Shown: positions 39,471 to 49,415, numbered from the stretch's first letter. The stretch is DNA of 64,000 nucleotides from Paraburkholderia caledonica NBRC 102488 (GCF_000685095.1 NZ_BAYE01000012.1:159341-223340), one strand, 5' to 3'. The notes: generated by a model from the sequence alone, not told the origin. Made by a program: numbers and translations.

Positions 39471-41764
39471 TTGCCCAGGAACTGGAAGTCAGCCTGCACA
39501 TGGCGTTCATGGAAGCACGCCAGGCGCGGCACGAGTTCATAACGGTCGAACATCTTTTGCTGGCACTGTTGGACAATCCGACAGCGGCGGAAGTGTTGCG
39601 TGCATGCGCGGCCAATATCGAGGATCTGCGCCAGAACCTGCGCAACTTCATTCATGACAACACGCCTACCGTGCCCGGCACGGATGACGTCGACACGCAG
39701 CCCACGCTGGGTTTCCAGCGTGTGATTCAGCGCGCCATCATGCATGTTCAGTCCACCTCGAATGGCAAGAAGGAAGTGACCGGCGCGAACGTGCTGGTTG
39801 CGATCTTCGGCGAGAAGGACTCGCATGCGGTCTACTACCTGCAACAGCAGGGCGTGACGCGTCTGGACGTGGTCAATTTCATCTCGCACGGCATCGCCAA
39901 GACGAGCAGCACCGACGCCGCGAAAGCGAGCGACGCGAATGCCGAGTCTGACGAAGCCGCCGCGCAGAAAGAAACTCCGCTCGCCCAGTTCACGCAGAAT
40001 CTGAACCAGATGGCGAAAGACGGCCGCATCGATCCGCTGATCGGGCGCGAGTCGGAAGTCGAGCGCGTGGTCCAGGTGCTGTGCCGCCGCCGCAAGAACA
40101 ATCCGCTGCTGGTCGGCGAGGCGGGGGTCGGCAAGACGGCGATCGCCGAGGGTCTGGCGTGGCGAATCACGCGCGGCGAAGTGCCGGATATTCTGGCCGA
40201 CGCTCAGGTGTATTCGCTCGACATGGGCGCGCTGCTGGCCGGTACCAAGTATCGCGGCGATTTCGAGCAACGCCTGAAGACGGTCCTCAAGGAATTGAAG
40301 GAACGCCCGCACGCGATTCTTTTCATTGACGAAATTCATACGCTGATCGGCGCTGGCGCCGCGTCGGGCGGCACGCTGGACGCGTCCAACCTGCTGAAGC
40401 CGGCGTTGTCGTCGGGTACGCTCAAGTGCATCGGCGCGACCACGTTCACCGAATACCGCGGCATCTTCGAAAAAGACGCGGCATTGTCGCGCCGTTTCCA
40501 GAAGGTCGACGTGACTGAACCGTCCGTCGAACAGACGGTGGCGATTCTGCGCGGCCTGAAGTCGCGTTTCGAAGAGCATCACGGCGTGAAGTATTCGTCG
40601 GGCGCGCTGTCGGCGGCAGCGGAGTTGTCGGCACGCTTCATCACGGATCGTCATTTACCGGACAAGGCGATCGACGTGATCGACGAAGCGGGTGCGGCGC
40701 AACGCATCCTGCCGAAGTCGAAGCAGAAGAAGACGATCGGCAAGAACGAGATCGAGGAAATCATCTCGAAGATCGCCCGCGTCCCGCCGCAAAGCGTGTC
40801 GCAAGACGATCGGAGCAAGCTGCAAACGCTGGATCGCGATCTGAAGAGCGTGGTGTTCGGGCAAGACCCGGCTATCGACGCGCTGTCGGCCGCAATCAAG
40901 ATGGCGCGTGCGGGTCTCGGCAAGCTCGACAAGCCGATCGGCGCATTCCTGTTCTCCGGCCCCACGGGCGTCGGCAAGACAGAAGTGGCCAAGCAGCTGG
41001 CGTTCACGCTCGGTATCGAGTTGATCCGCTTTGACATGTCCGAGTACATGGAACGTCATGCGGTCAGCCGTTTGATCGGTGCGCCTCCGGGCTATGTCGG
41101 CTTCGACCAGGGCGGCTTGCTGACCGAGGCTGTCACCAAGAAGCCGCACTGTGTGCTGCTGCTCGACGAAATCGAGAAGGCGCATCCGGACATTTATAAC
41201 GTGCTGCTGCAGGTCATGGACCACGGCACGCTGACGGACAACAACGGCCGCAAGGCGGATTTCCGTAATGTCATCATCATCATGACGACGAATGCGGGCG
41301 CCGAGGCAATGGGCAAGTCGGTGATCGGCTTCACGAATCGTCGGGAAACCGGCGACGAAATGGTCGACATCAAGCGCATGTTCACGCCTGAGTTCCGTAA
41401 CCGTCTGGACGCGACAATCAGTTTCCGTGCGCTCGATGAAGAAATCATCATGCGCGTGGTCGACAAGTTCCTGATGCAACTGGAAGATCAGTTGCATGAG
41501 AAGAAGGTCGATGCGCTCTTCACCGACGCGTTGCGCAAGCACCTCGCGAAGCACGGTTTCGATCCGTTGATGGGCGCGCGGCCAATGCAGCGTCTGATTC
41601 AGGACACGATTCGCCGCGCGCTGGCCGACGAACTGCTGTTCGGCAAGCTGATGAGCGGCGGCCGTGTTTCGGTCGACGTCGATGCGGAAGACAAGGTCCA
41701 GTTGACCTTCGACGAGCATCCGGCACCGCGCAATCCGAACCCGGAAGCGATCGAAGTCGAGTAA
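39467..41764 (+). CDS. clpA: ATP-dependent Clp protease ATP-binding subunit ClpA
   Basis: 765-residue double AAA+ unfoldase that feeds proteins into ClpP. N-domain (1-145), then D1 with Walker A GEAGVGKTA and Walker B ILFIDEIH, then D2 with GPTGVGKTE and VLLLDEIEKAHPD, and FRNRLD in sensor 2. A ClpP-docking loop with the IGF-type motif is visible as KSVIGF in D2. ATG at 39467 overlaps the clpS stop. A strong bidirectional terminator lies 25 bases after its stop. Confidence 0.97.
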   Translation: MIAQELEVSLHMAFMEARQARHEFITVEHLLLALLDNPTAAEVLRACAANIEDLRQNLRNFIHDNTPTVPGTDDVDTQPTLGFQRVIQRAIMHVQSTSNGKKEVTGANVLVAIFGEKDSHAVYYLQQQGVTRLDVVNFISHGIAKTSSTDAAKASDANAESDEAAAQKETPLAQFTQNLNQMAKDGRIDPLIGRESEVERVVQVLCRRRKNNPLLVGEAGVGKTAIAEGLAWRITRGEVPDILADAQVYSLDMGALLAGTKYRGDFEQRLKTVLKELKERPHAILFIDEIHTLIGAGAASGGTLDASNLLKPALSSGTLKCIGATTFTEYRGIFEKDAALSRRFQKVDVTEPSVEQTVAILRGLKSRFEEHHGVKYSSGALSAAAELSARFITDRHLPDKAIDVIDEAGAAQRILPKSKQKKTIGKNEIEEIISKIARVPPQSVSQDDRSKLQTLDRDLKSVVFGQDPAIDALSAAIKMARAGLGKLDKPIGAFLFSGPTGVGKTEVAKQLAFTLGIELIRFDMSEYMERHAVSRLIGAPPGYVGFDQGGLLTEAVTKKPHCVLLLDEIEKAHPDIYNVLLQVMDHGTLTDNNGRKADFRNVIIIMTTNAGAEAMGKSVIGFTNRRETGDEMVDIKRMFTPEFRNRLDATISFRALDEEIIMRVVDKFLMQLEDQLHEKKVDALFTDALRKHLAKHGFDPLMGARPMQRLIQDTIRRALADELLFGKLMSGGRVSVDVDAEDKVQLTFDEHPAPRNPNPEAIEVE

Positions 41765-41786
41765 GCGTCGAGCGTACTCGCCACAG

Positions 41787-41824
41787 AAAAAACGGCGTGG
41801 ACCGCAAGGTCCACGCCGTTTTCA
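41787..41824. terminator. Bidirectional intrinsic terminator between clpA and dut
   Basis: Perfect 15-bp stem AAAACGGCGTGGACC / GGTCCACGCCGTTTT (41789-41803 with 41808-41822), loop GCAA, with A and T runs at the outer ends. It serves the two convergent transcripts. Confidence 0.95.
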
Positions 41825-41839
41825 TTTGCGTTGTTCAGT

Positions 41840-42286
41840 TCAGTGCTTGCCGGTGCTGCCGAAGCCGCCTGCGCCGCGCTCGCTTTGCTCGAACTCATCG
41901 ACGATATTGAATTCGGCCTGCACGACCGGCACGATCACGAGTTGCGCGAGACGCTCCATCGGATTGAGTACGAATGTGGTCTCTCCGCGGTTCCATGTCG
42001 AGATCATCAGTTCGCCTTGATAATCGGAATCGATCAGGCCGACCAGATTGCCGAGCACGATTCCGTGCTTATGTCCCAGACCCGAGCGCGGCAGGATCAG
42101 CGCGGCATAGCCGGGGTCACCTACGTGTATCGCAAGCCCTGTCGGAACGAGTGCGGTTTCGCCGGGTTTGAGCGTCAACGGCTCTTTGAGACACGCGCGC
42201 AAATCGAGTCCCGCGCTACCGCTCGTCGCGTAGGCAGGAAGCTGGTCGCGCATGCGCGCATCGAGAATCTTCAGGTCGAGTTTCAT
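41840..42286 (-). CDS. dut: Deoxyuridine 5'-triphosphate nucleotidohydrolase
   Basis: 148-residue trimeric dUTPase (dUTP to dUMP + PPi), preventing uracil incorporation into DNA. The five family motifs are visible, including SAGLDLRACL, LPRSGLGHKHGIVLGNLVGLIDSDYQGEL and the C-terminal P-loop-like RGAGGFGSTGKH that closes the active site. The last gene of the leftward ribF / ileS / lspA / coaBC / LLM / dut run; 14 bases after the LLM flavin gene. Confidence 0.97.
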   Translation of the reverse strand: MKLDLKILDARMRDQLPAYATSGSAGLDLRACLKEPLTLKPGETALVPTGLAIHVGDPGYAALILPRSGLGHKHGIVLGNLVGLIDSDYQGELMISTWNRGETTFVLNPMERLAQLVIVPVVQAEFNIVDEFEQSERGAGGFGSTGKH

Positions 42287-42300
42287 GCAGGTTCGAAGGT

Positions 42301-43320
42301 TTAAGAAGTTGAAGCCGGGCGCCCTAGATCGAACGCTTCGGCAAGGAGTTCATAGGAACGCAAGCGCGCGCGATAGCTGCCTGCGACGGTGAGCACGATG
42401 AGCTCGTCAGCCTGGAATTGTTCCTGCAATGCATGGAGGCGCTCGGTCACGACTTCTGGCGTGCCGATGATACTGCGCGGCTTCTCGCGGTCTATCACCA
42501 GTCTTTCGCGCTCGCCATACTCCTGCGCGACGCCCTGTTCGATAGTCGGAATCGGTTCGTTCAAACCATAAGCCATTTGCACGCGACGCAGATCGACGGC
42601 TTTCGCCAGATCAGCGGCTTCCTGTTCGGTGTCCGCGCAAATCACGAACACGGCGGCGGCCAGATACGATTGCTGCGTTTCCTCGCTTGGCTTGAAACGC
42701 TCGCGATACGCATGCGCGACCTGATGCCCGAAATGGGCGTTGATGAAATGCGCGAATGCGAAGCGGATTCCGAGCTGCGCTGCGAGCAACCCGCCGAATT
42801 CGCTTGAACCGAGCATCCACAGCTGCGGACGCGTGGCAACTTGCGGTTGCAGCAGTACGCCTCGCGCGACGTGATCGGCTGGCAGCGTGCCGTGCATCAG
42901 GCCGAGCAGATCGGCCACCTGTTGCGGGAAGATTTCGCCGCGGTTGTAGTCGCCCGCGGCAACCGCCTGGGCGGTGCGCATGTCGCCGCCGGGCGCGCGT
43001 CCCACGCCGAGATCGATGCGGTTAGGGAACAGCGCCTCCAGCATCATGAATTGCTCGGCGACTTTGAACGGGCTGTAGTACGGCAGCATGATGCCGCCGG
43101 AGCCCAGCCGGATGCGCCGCGTGACGCTGCCGAGGCGCGCGAGCATCACTTCGGGACACGGGTTCGACACGCCACGCAAGCCGTGATGCTCAGCGCACCA
43201 GTAGCGCGTGTAGCCGAGATCGTCGGCGAGTTGCGCCAGTTCTACCGTGGCGGCAATCGCGTCCGCCACCGAGTGCCCTGAAATGACGGGCGTTTGATCG
43301 AGCACGGAAAGTAGCGTCAT
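42301..43320 (-). CDS. LLM class flavin-dependent oxidoreductase
   Basis: 339-residue luciferase-like monooxygenase-fold protein of the MsnO8/YhbW-like branch: RYWCAEHHGLRGVSNPCPEVMLARLG, GSGGIMLPYYSPFKVAEQFMMLEALFPNRIDLGVGRAPGG and AFAHFINA. It probably uses reduced FMN supplied by a separate reductase; the substrate is unknown. The ATG at 43320 has CTGGAG 9 bases before it; an upstream ATG at 43344 is less likely. It sits between coaBC and dut, which are adjacent in many other bacteria. Confidence 0.9.
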   Translation of the reverse strand: MTLLSVLDQTPVISGHSVADAIAATVELAQLADDLGYTRYWCAEHHGLRGVSNPCPEVMLARLGSVTRRIRLGSGGIMLPYYSPFKVAEQFMMLEALFPNRIDLGVGRAPGGDMRTAQAVAAGDYNRGEIFPQQVADLLGLMHGTLPADHVARGVLLQPQVATRPQLWMLGSSEFGGLLAAQLGIRFAFAHFINAHFGHQVAHAYRERFKPSEETQQSYLAAAVFVICADTEQEAADLAKAVDLRRVQMAYGLNEPIPTIEQGVAQEYGERERLVIDREKPRSIIGTPEVVTERLHALQEQFQADELIVLTVAGSYRARLRSYELLAEAFDLGRPASTS

Positions 43321-43396
43321 GTCAGTGTGCTCCAGATGGGTCATTCGCTTCGCCGCGTTGCTTCCGGCGACTGCATGCCAGGGCCGGATCGCCGGC

Positions 43397-44611
43397 TCAG
43401 CGAATCAAATTTGTGTCGGGCAGACGCTTCGCGATCTCCGCGATCAGCGCGCGCGCGAGCGTCTGCTTGTCGGCGCGGGGCAGCCTGGTAGCGCCGCCTG
43501 CTTCGAACAGGATGACCTCGTTATCGTCCATGCCGAATGTGAGCGGCCCGAGATTACCGATTAAAAGCGGCACGTTTTTGCGCACGCGTTTTTCCTCGCC
43601 ATGCACTTCGAGATCGCCGCTTTCGGCGGCGAAGCCGACGGTGAACGGCGGATGCGGCAACTTCGCGACCGAGGCCAGAATGTCCGGATTCTCGACGAAC
43701 GAAAAAGTGGGCAGCGCGCGATCCGCGCTTTTCTTGATCTTGTGGTCGCTCGGGTGATCGACACGCCAGTCAGCGACCGCGGCTACGCCGATGAAAATGT
43801 CCGCATCTGCCACCGCGCGCATCACGGCATCGTGCATTTGCTGGGCGGTTTCCACGTCTTCTCGGAACACGCCCCACGGTGTTTCGAGCGCGACAGGACC
43901 GGCCACGAGGTGCACGTCGGCGCCCGCCTGTTGCGCGGCGCGGGCCAGCGCGAACCCCATCTTGCCACTCGACCGGTTGGTAATGCCGCGCACCGGATCC
44001 AGCGGTTCGAACGTCGGCCCGGCTGTCAGCAACACGCGCCGGCCGGAAAGAATTTTGGGCGCGAAGAACGATGCGATCGCCTCATAGGTTGCCGCGGCTT
44101 CGAGCATGCGGCCGTCGCCGATTTCGCCGCAAGCCTGCGGACCGGAGTCCGGCCCCAGCACTTCGATCCCGTCCGCGCGCAGCTGTGCGACGTTGCGTTG
44201 CGTGGCCGGGTTTTGCCACATCTGCCGGTTCATCGCGGGCACGACGAGCAGCGGACAATCACGCGCGACGCATAGCGTAGCGAGCAGATCATCGGCCATG
44301 CCGTGTACGAGTTTGGCGAGGAAGTCGGTGGAGGCGGGCGCGATCACGATCGCGTCGGCTTCGCGCGACAGATCGATATGCGCCATGTTGTTCGCAATAC
44401 GCGCGTCCCACTGGCTCGTGTAGACGGGCCGGCCCGACAGCGCCTGCATGGTCACCGGGGTGATGAACTGCGTGGCCGCTTCGGTCATGACGACCTGCAC
44501 GGTTGCGCCGGCCTTGGTCAGCAGGCGCGTGAGTTCGGCGATCTTGTAGCAGGCAATGCCGCCCGTCATGCCGAGGACGAGGTGTTTCCCTGCGAGTTCT
44601 GCGGTTGCCAA
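43397..44611 (-). CDS. coaBC: Bifunctional CoaBC (PPC synthetase / PPC decarboxylase)
   Basis: 404 residues. N-terminal flavoprotein decarboxylase (CoaC, about 1-190) with GMTGGIACYKIAELTR, and PAMNRQMWQNPATQRNVAQL; C-terminal CTP-dependent synthetase (CoaB) with TAGPTFEPLDPVRGITNRSSGKMGFALARAA and AAVADWR. Two steps of coenzyme A synthesis. TTG at 44611 is the start: GGAGG lies 6 bases before it and the protein then begins (M)ATAELAGKHLVLG, and the upstream GTG at 44716 opens unrelated sequence. Part of the lspA-coaBC-dut run. Confidence 0.95.
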   Translation of the reverse strand: MATAELAGKHLVLGMTGGIACYKIAELTRLLTKAGATVQVVMTEAATQFITPVTMQALSGRPVYTSQWDARIANNMAHIDLSREADAIVIAPASTDFLAKLVHGMADDLLATLCVARDCPLLVVPAMNRQMWQNPATQRNVAQLRADGIEVLGPDSGPQACGEIGDGRMLEAAATYEAIASFFAPKILSGRRVLLTAGPTFEPLDPVRGITNRSSGKMGFALARAAQQAGADVHLVAGPVALETPWGVFREDVETAQQMHDAVMRAVADADIFIGVAAVADWRVDHPSDHKIKKSADRALPTFSFVENPDILASVAKLPHPPFTVGFAAESGDLEVHGEEKRVRKNVPLLIGNLGPLTFGMDDNEVILFEAGGATRLPRADKQTLARALIAEIAKRLPDTNLIR

Positions 44612-44782
44612 CGAAAGCCTCCGACAAAGCGTGGTGGCCGAGCGCGGCGCGCTTGCACCGTTGCCGGCCGTCAAAGCGGACTTCTGGCGCGAGGCGAGCG
44701 GTCGAAAGCCGACCACGGCCTCGCGCTGTGAGGCGACCGCGGGTGAGGCGACGCGCGACCTTGACGCGACGTTATCGCGACC

Positions 44783-45301
44783 TTAACGCGAGCCGCGTAC
44801 GCGCCGCAACTCGTCGATTACGAGCAGAATCGCGCCGACCGTAATCGCGCTGTCCGCCAGGTTGAACGCCGGCCAGTGCCACGCGCGCACGTGGAAATCC
44901 AGAAAGTCGATCACGTGGCCGTACGCGAGCCGGTCGATCACGTTGCCGAGCGCGCCGCCGAGTATCAGCGCAAGCGCGGTGCAGAACATTTTTTGCCCGC
45001 CGTGGCGCTTGAGCAGATAGCAGATCACCAGCGCGGCGACCACGCCGAGCGCGGTGAACGCCCAGCGTTGCCAGCCGCCAGCCATTGCGAGGAAGCTGAA
45101 TGCCGCGCCGCGGTTGTACACGAGAATCAGGTTGAAGAACGACGTGACCTCATGCGCGACGCCGTAGGCAAACACCTTTTGCACCGCGATTTTCGTCAAC
45201 TGATCGAACAGGATCACGATCAGCGCGACGCCCAGCCAGGGCGCCAGCGAACTGTTTCCGGCGGAAGCTTTCGATGTGGTTTTCGCCATGGTTCTCGCCA
45301 T
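44783..45301 (-). CDS. lspA: Lipoprotein signal peptidase
   Basis: 172-residue inner-membrane aspartyl peptidase with four predicted helices that cleaves lipoprotein signal peptides after lipidation. The conserved segments FFNLILVYNRGAAFSFLA, GALGNVIDRLAYGHVIDFLDF and FNLADSAI carry the two catalytic Asp (in NVIDR and in NLADS). ATG at 45301 overlaps the ileS stop (TAATG), so the two are coupled; GAGGAG lies upstream. A second ATG at 45289 could also serve. ileS-lspA is a common gene pair. Confidence 0.96.
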   Translation of the reverse strand: MARTMAKTTSKASAGNSSLAPWLGVALIVILFDQLTKIAVQKVFAYGVAHEVTSFFNLILVYNRGAAFSFLAMAGGWQRWAFTALGVVAALVICYLLKRHGGQKMFCTALALILGGALGNVIDRLAYGHVIDFLDFHVRAWHWPAFNLADSAITVGAILLVIDELRRVRGSR

Positions 45302-48138
45302 TATGCCGCGCTCCTCGCTTCACCGTTGCCGAACAGATTGCTGACACAGCGGCCGCACAGCGTGGGGTGTTCCGCGTCTGCGCCCACGTCCGCGCGATAG
45401 TGCCAGCAGCGCTCGCATTTCAGATACTTCGACGTGATGACTTCGACGCCTTCTTCCGCTTCGCTCTCGACCTTGACGACGCTCGCAGCCGACGTGATCA
45501 GCACGAACTTCAGGTCGTCGCCGAGGCTTGTGAGCGCGTCGTAACGTGCGCCGCTCGCCCGGATTTCCACTTCCGCCTGCAGCGACGAGCCGATCAGGTT
45601 CGCAACGCGCGCTTCTTCCAGCGCTTTCGTTACGTCGCCGCGGGCAGCGCGCAACAGCGTCCATTTGTCGAGCAGCGCGCCGGCGTCCGGCACCGCCGGG
45701 AATGCGTGGTACGTCTCGGTGAAAATGGTCTCGCTGTTCGGCTGGAACACCTTCCAGGCTTCTTCGGCTGTGAACGACAGGAACGGCGCCATCAGACGCA
45801 GCAGGCCTTGCGCGATGTGATACAGCGCGGTTTGAGCCGAGCGGCGGGCGACGGAATCTGCAGCCGTGGTGTACAGGCGGTCCTTCAGCACGTCCAGATA
45901 GAAGCCGCCGAGGTCTTCGGAGCAGAACGTTTGCAGCTTGGCGACGACCGGGTGGAACTCGTACTTGTCGTAATGCGAGAGGATGTCGTTTTGCAGATTC
46001 GCCGACAGCGCCACCGCGTAGCGGTCGATCTCGAGCCAGTCTTCGACCGGGCGCGCGTTCTTCTCGAAGTCGAAGTCCGACAGATTCGCGAGCAGGAAGC
46101 GCAGCGTGTTGCGAATGCGGCGATAGCCTTCGGTCACACGCTTCAGGATTTCTTCGGAGATGGCGAGCTCGCCCGAGTAATCGGTCGACGCGATCCACAA
46201 ACGGATGATTTCTGCGCCGAGCCGGTTCGCCACTTCGTGCGGATCGATACCGTTGCCGAGCGACTTGCTCATCTTGCGGCCTTCGCCGTCGACGGTGAAG
46301 CCGTGCGTGAGCAGCGCGTTGTACGGCGGACGGCCGTCCAGCATCGACGCGGTCAAAAGCGACGAATGGAACCAGCCGCGATGCTGGTCCGAGCCTTCCA
46401 GATACAGGTCGGCCGGGAATTGCAGCTCGTCTTTATGCGAGCCGCGCAGCACGTGCCAATGCGTGGTGCCGGAATCGAACCACACGTCGAGCGTGTCGCG
46501 GTTCTTTTCGTACATGTTGGCGTCGTCGCCGATCAATTCGCGCGGGTCGAGCGTTTGCCAGGCTTCGATACCGGCCTCTTCGACGCGCTTCGCGACTTCC
46601 TCGAGCAACTCCAGCGTGCGAGGATGCAACTCGCCGGTTTCCTTGTGCACGAAGAAGGCCATCGGCACGCCCCATTGGCGCTGGCGCGACAGTGTCCAGT
46701 CGGGGCGGTTCGCGATCATGCTGAAGAGGCGCTGCTTGCCCCACGACGGATAAAACGCCGTGTTTTCGATGCCTTCGAGTGCGGTTTCGCGCAGAGTCTT
46801 GTCGGTATCGTTCGGCTTCACGTCCATGCCGGCGAACCATTGCGATGTGGCGCGGTAGATGATCGGCGTCTTGTGGCGCCAGCAGTGCATGTAGCTGTGC
46901 GTGTACTTCTCGGTGCGCAACAGCGATCCGGCGCCTTGCAGCGCTTCGACGATCTGCGGATTGGCCGCCCAGATCGACAGGCCGCCGAACAGCGCGAGCG
47001 ATTCGATGTAACGGCCGTCGCCCATCACCGGATTGATGATGTCCGAATCGGCCATGCCGTGTGCCTTGCAGGACACGAAGTCTTCCACGCCATACGCCGG
47101 CGACGAGTGCACGACGCCCGTGCCGGTTTCGGTCGTGACGTAGTCGCCCAGGTACACCGGTGACGTCCGCTTGTAGCCGGGATGAGCGGACGCGAGCGGA
47201 TGGTTGAAGCGCAGATTGACGAGCTTCGCGCCGGGCGTGGTCGCGACGACCGAGCCTTCCAGACCGTATGCGTTCAGACATGCTTCGACGCGTTCTTCGG
47301 CGAGGATCAGCAGGCCGCGCGGCGTGTCGACGAGCGCGTAGACGATTTCCGGATGCAGGTTCAGCGCCTGGTTCGCCGGGATCGTCCACGGCGTGGTGGT
47401 CCAGATCACGATGCCGCCTTCGTTGCGCGGCAGCGCGGCGAGACCGAACGCCTGTGCGGTCTTTTCCGGCTCGGCAAAGCTGAACAGCACGTCGATGGTC
47501 GGATCTGTCTTGTCCTTGTACTCGACTTCTGCCTCAGCGAGCGCCGAGCCGCAGTCGAAACACCAGTTGACCGGCTTCAGGCCGCGGAACACGTAGCCCT
47601 TTTCCATGATCTTCGCGAGTGCGCGGATTTCTCCCGCTTCATTTGCGAAGTTCATCGTCTTGTACGGGTTGTCCCACTCACCGAGCACGCCCAGACGACG
47701 GAAGCCGACCTTCTGCTTTTCGATCTGCTCGGTCGCGTAGGCACGCGCCTTCTGCATCACTTCGGCGGCGGGCAGCGACTTGCCGAACTGCTTTTCGATC
47801 TGGATTTCGATCGGCATGCCGTGGCAGTCCCAGCCAGGCACGTACACCGCGTCGAAGCCCGCCATGTTGCGTGCCTTGACGATCATGTCCTTCAGAATCT
47901 TGTTCACCGCGTGCCCGAGGTGAATGTCGCCGTTCGCGTACGGAGGGCCATCGTGCAAGATGAATTTCTTGCGGCCCTTGCTGGCGGCGCGGATCTTCTC
48001 GTAGATCTTGCGTTCCTGCCATTCCTTGACCCATTGCGGCTCGCGCTTGGGCAGATCGCCGCGCATCGGGAACGGCGTGTCGAGCAGGTTCACGGGATAA
48101 CGTGACGGCGGTTTCGAATCGGCTTTCTTGTTGCTCAT
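45301..48138 (-). CDS. ileS: Isoleucyl-tRNA synthetase
   Basis: 945-residue class I synthetase. The HIGH-type motif is PYANGDIHLGHAVNKI, the KMSKS loop is GRKMSKSLGNG, and the editing domain includes WTTTPWTIPANQALNLHPE. Two Cys-rich C-terminal zinc-like elements (CERCWHYRADVG and CGRCV) identify the bacterial type. The N-terminus begins MSNKKADSKPPSRYPVNLLDTPFPMRGDL. Followed by lspA with overlapping codons; preceded by ribF after 165 bases. Confidence 0.97.
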   Translation of the reverse strand: MSNKKADSKPPSRYPVNLLDTPFPMRGDLPKREPQWVKEWQERKIYEKIRAASKGRKKFILHDGPPYANGDIHLGHAVNKILKDMIVKARNMAGFDAVYVPGWDCHGMPIEIQIEKQFGKSLPAAEVMQKARAYATEQIEKQKVGFRRLGVLGEWDNPYKTMNFANEAGEIRALAKIMEKGYVFRGLKPVNWCFDCGSALAEAEVEYKDKTDPTIDVLFSFAEPEKTAQAFGLAALPRNEGGIVIWTTTPWTIPANQALNLHPEIVYALVDTPRGLLILAEERVEACLNAYGLEGSVVATTPGAKLVNLRFNHPLASAHPGYKRTSPVYLGDYVTTETGTGVVHSSPAYGVEDFVSCKAHGMADSDIINPVMGDGRYIESLALFGGLSIWAANPQIVEALQGAGSLLRTEKYTHSYMHCWRHKTPIIYRATSQWFAGMDVKPNDTDKTLRETALEGIENTAFYPSWGKQRLFSMIANRPDWTLSRQRQWGVPMAFFVHKETGELHPRTLELLEEVAKRVEEAGIEAWQTLDPRELIGDDANMYEKNRDTLDVWFDSGTTHWHVLRGSHKDELQFPADLYLEGSDQHRGWFHSSLLTASMLDGRPPYNALLTHGFTVDGEGRKMSKSLGNGIDPHEVANRLGAEIIRLWIASTDYSGELAISEEILKRVTEGYRRIRNTLRFLLANLSDFDFEKNARPVEDWLEIDRYAVALSANLQNDILSHYDKYEFHPVVAKLQTFCSEDLGGFYLDVLKDRLYTTAADSVARRSAQTALYHIAQGLLRLMAPFLSFTAEEAWKVFQPNSETIFTETYHAFPAVPDAGALLDKWTLLRAARGDVTKALEEARVANLIGSSLQAEVEIRASGARYDALTSLGDDLKFVLITSAASVVKVESEAEEGVEVITSKYLKCERCWHYRADVGADAEHPTLCGRCVSNLFGNGEARSAA

Positions 48139-48303
48139 GATTTGGTCGCGGTGAATTCTTTATAAGCGCAGCGGGGCGCGGGTTGCGCACGATGCGCGAG
48201 AGCGTGGGGCGCGCCCGGCAGGCATGTCGCGCGATGCACGGACGCCTTTCGATGCGCGAGAGCGGCGGTCCTTGCGACAATCAGCGCGCGCGGACCGCGG
48301 CGG

Positions 48304-49299
48304 CTATCTAATTCGGTCGGTGGCCGACGTGGCGAAACCGGTGGAACGGCTGCCTGGCGAGCCCGCGCCGACGGCCGCGAACCATGCGCGCGCGTTGGCG
48401 ACGTCGCGCGCAATGGCGGCCGTGAGCGTTTCGAGGTCGACGTACTTTTCCTCGTCACGCAGCTTCTTCAGGAATTCGACGCGCACGAGCTTGCCGTATG
48501 CGTCGCCGTGCCAGTCGAGCAGATGCACTTCGAGCAGCACGCGGCCGGAATCGTCGACGGTTGGACGCAGGCCGAGGCTCGCGACGCCCGGCAGCGGTTC
48601 GTCCGCCACGCCATGCACGCGCACGACGAAAATGCCCGCGAGCGCCGGACGCTTGTGCGCGATCGGCAGGTTTAGCGTGGGAAAGCCGAGATCGCGGCCG
48701 AGCTTCATGCCGTGCACGACGTGACCGCTGATCAGATAATCGCGGCCCAGCGCGGCGCGCGCCGCGTCGAGATCGCCGGCCACCAGCGCGGCGCGTACCC
48801 CTGAACTGGATATACGCGCGCCGGACGGATCGGCGACCGTTGCCATTTGTTCGACTTCGAAACCGTAGTGCTGCCCTGCGGCTTTCAGCGACGCGAAGTC
48901 GCCCGCGCGCTTTGCGCCGTAGCGGAAGTCGTCGCCGATCATCACCCAGCGCGCGTGCAGCCCGTTGACGATGATCCGTTCGACGAACGCATCCGGCGAC
49001 TGGCTCGCGAATGTGTGATTGAAGTGCTCTACGACGACGCGGTCCACACCGTTGGTGCGCAGCGCCTCCAGCTTGTCGCGCAGCATCGCGATGCGCGGCG
49101 GTGCGCTGGCGGGATTGAAGAACTCGCGCGGGTGCGGCTCGAAGGTCATCACGCAGACGGGCAGGCCGCGCGCGTCGGCCGCCGCGCGCACGTGCGCGAG
49201 CAAAGCCTGATGGCCGCGGTGGACACCGTCGAAGTTGCCGATGGTCAGTGCGCAGGGCGCACGGCTTTCAGCATTGGGAAGACCGCGGAAGACTCTCAC
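48304..49299 (-). CDS. ribF: Bifunctional riboflavin kinase / FAD synthetase
   Basis: 331-residue bifunctional enzyme: N-terminal FMN adenylyltransferase (about 1-185, ALTIGNFDGVHRGHQALL and FRYGAKRAGDF) and C-terminal riboflavin kinase (about 186-310, KLGRDLGFPTLNL and ARVLLEVHLLDWHGDAYGK-type residues). Makes FMN and FAD from riboflavin. GTG at 49299 is used because the protein then begins (M)RVFRGLPNAESRAPCALTIG; the ribosome site is weak. First gene of the ribF-ileS-lspA run. Confidence 0.95.
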   Translation of the reverse strand: MRVFRGLPNAESRAPCALTIGNFDGVHRGHQALLAHVRAAADARGLPVCVMTFEPHPREFFNPASAPPRIAMLRDKLEALRTNGVDRVVVEHFNHTFASQSPDAFVERIIVNGLHARWVMIGDDFRYGAKRAGDFASLKAAGQHYGFEVEQMATVADPSGARISSSGVRAALVAGDLDAARAALGRDYLISGHVVHGMKLGRDLGFPTLNLPIAHKRPALAGIFVVRVHGVADEPLPGVASLGLRPTVDDSGRVLLEVHLLDWHGDAYGKLVRVEFLKKLRDEEKYVDLETLTAAIARDVANARAWFAAVGAGSPGSRSTGFATSATDRIR

Positions 49300-49415
49300 G
49301 ATAGCGCGTCGGGATAGAGCGGGCGAGGTGCCGCAAAACAAACGATTATAAACGCTCGGCGCATGGGACGGCGGCGCGTCGCGGTTTGGGTGCCCTCGAA
49401 TGATAAAATCCGCGC

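Noticed and set aside
45274..47163. 629-codon open frame antisense to ileS
   Set aside because: Shadow of ileS.
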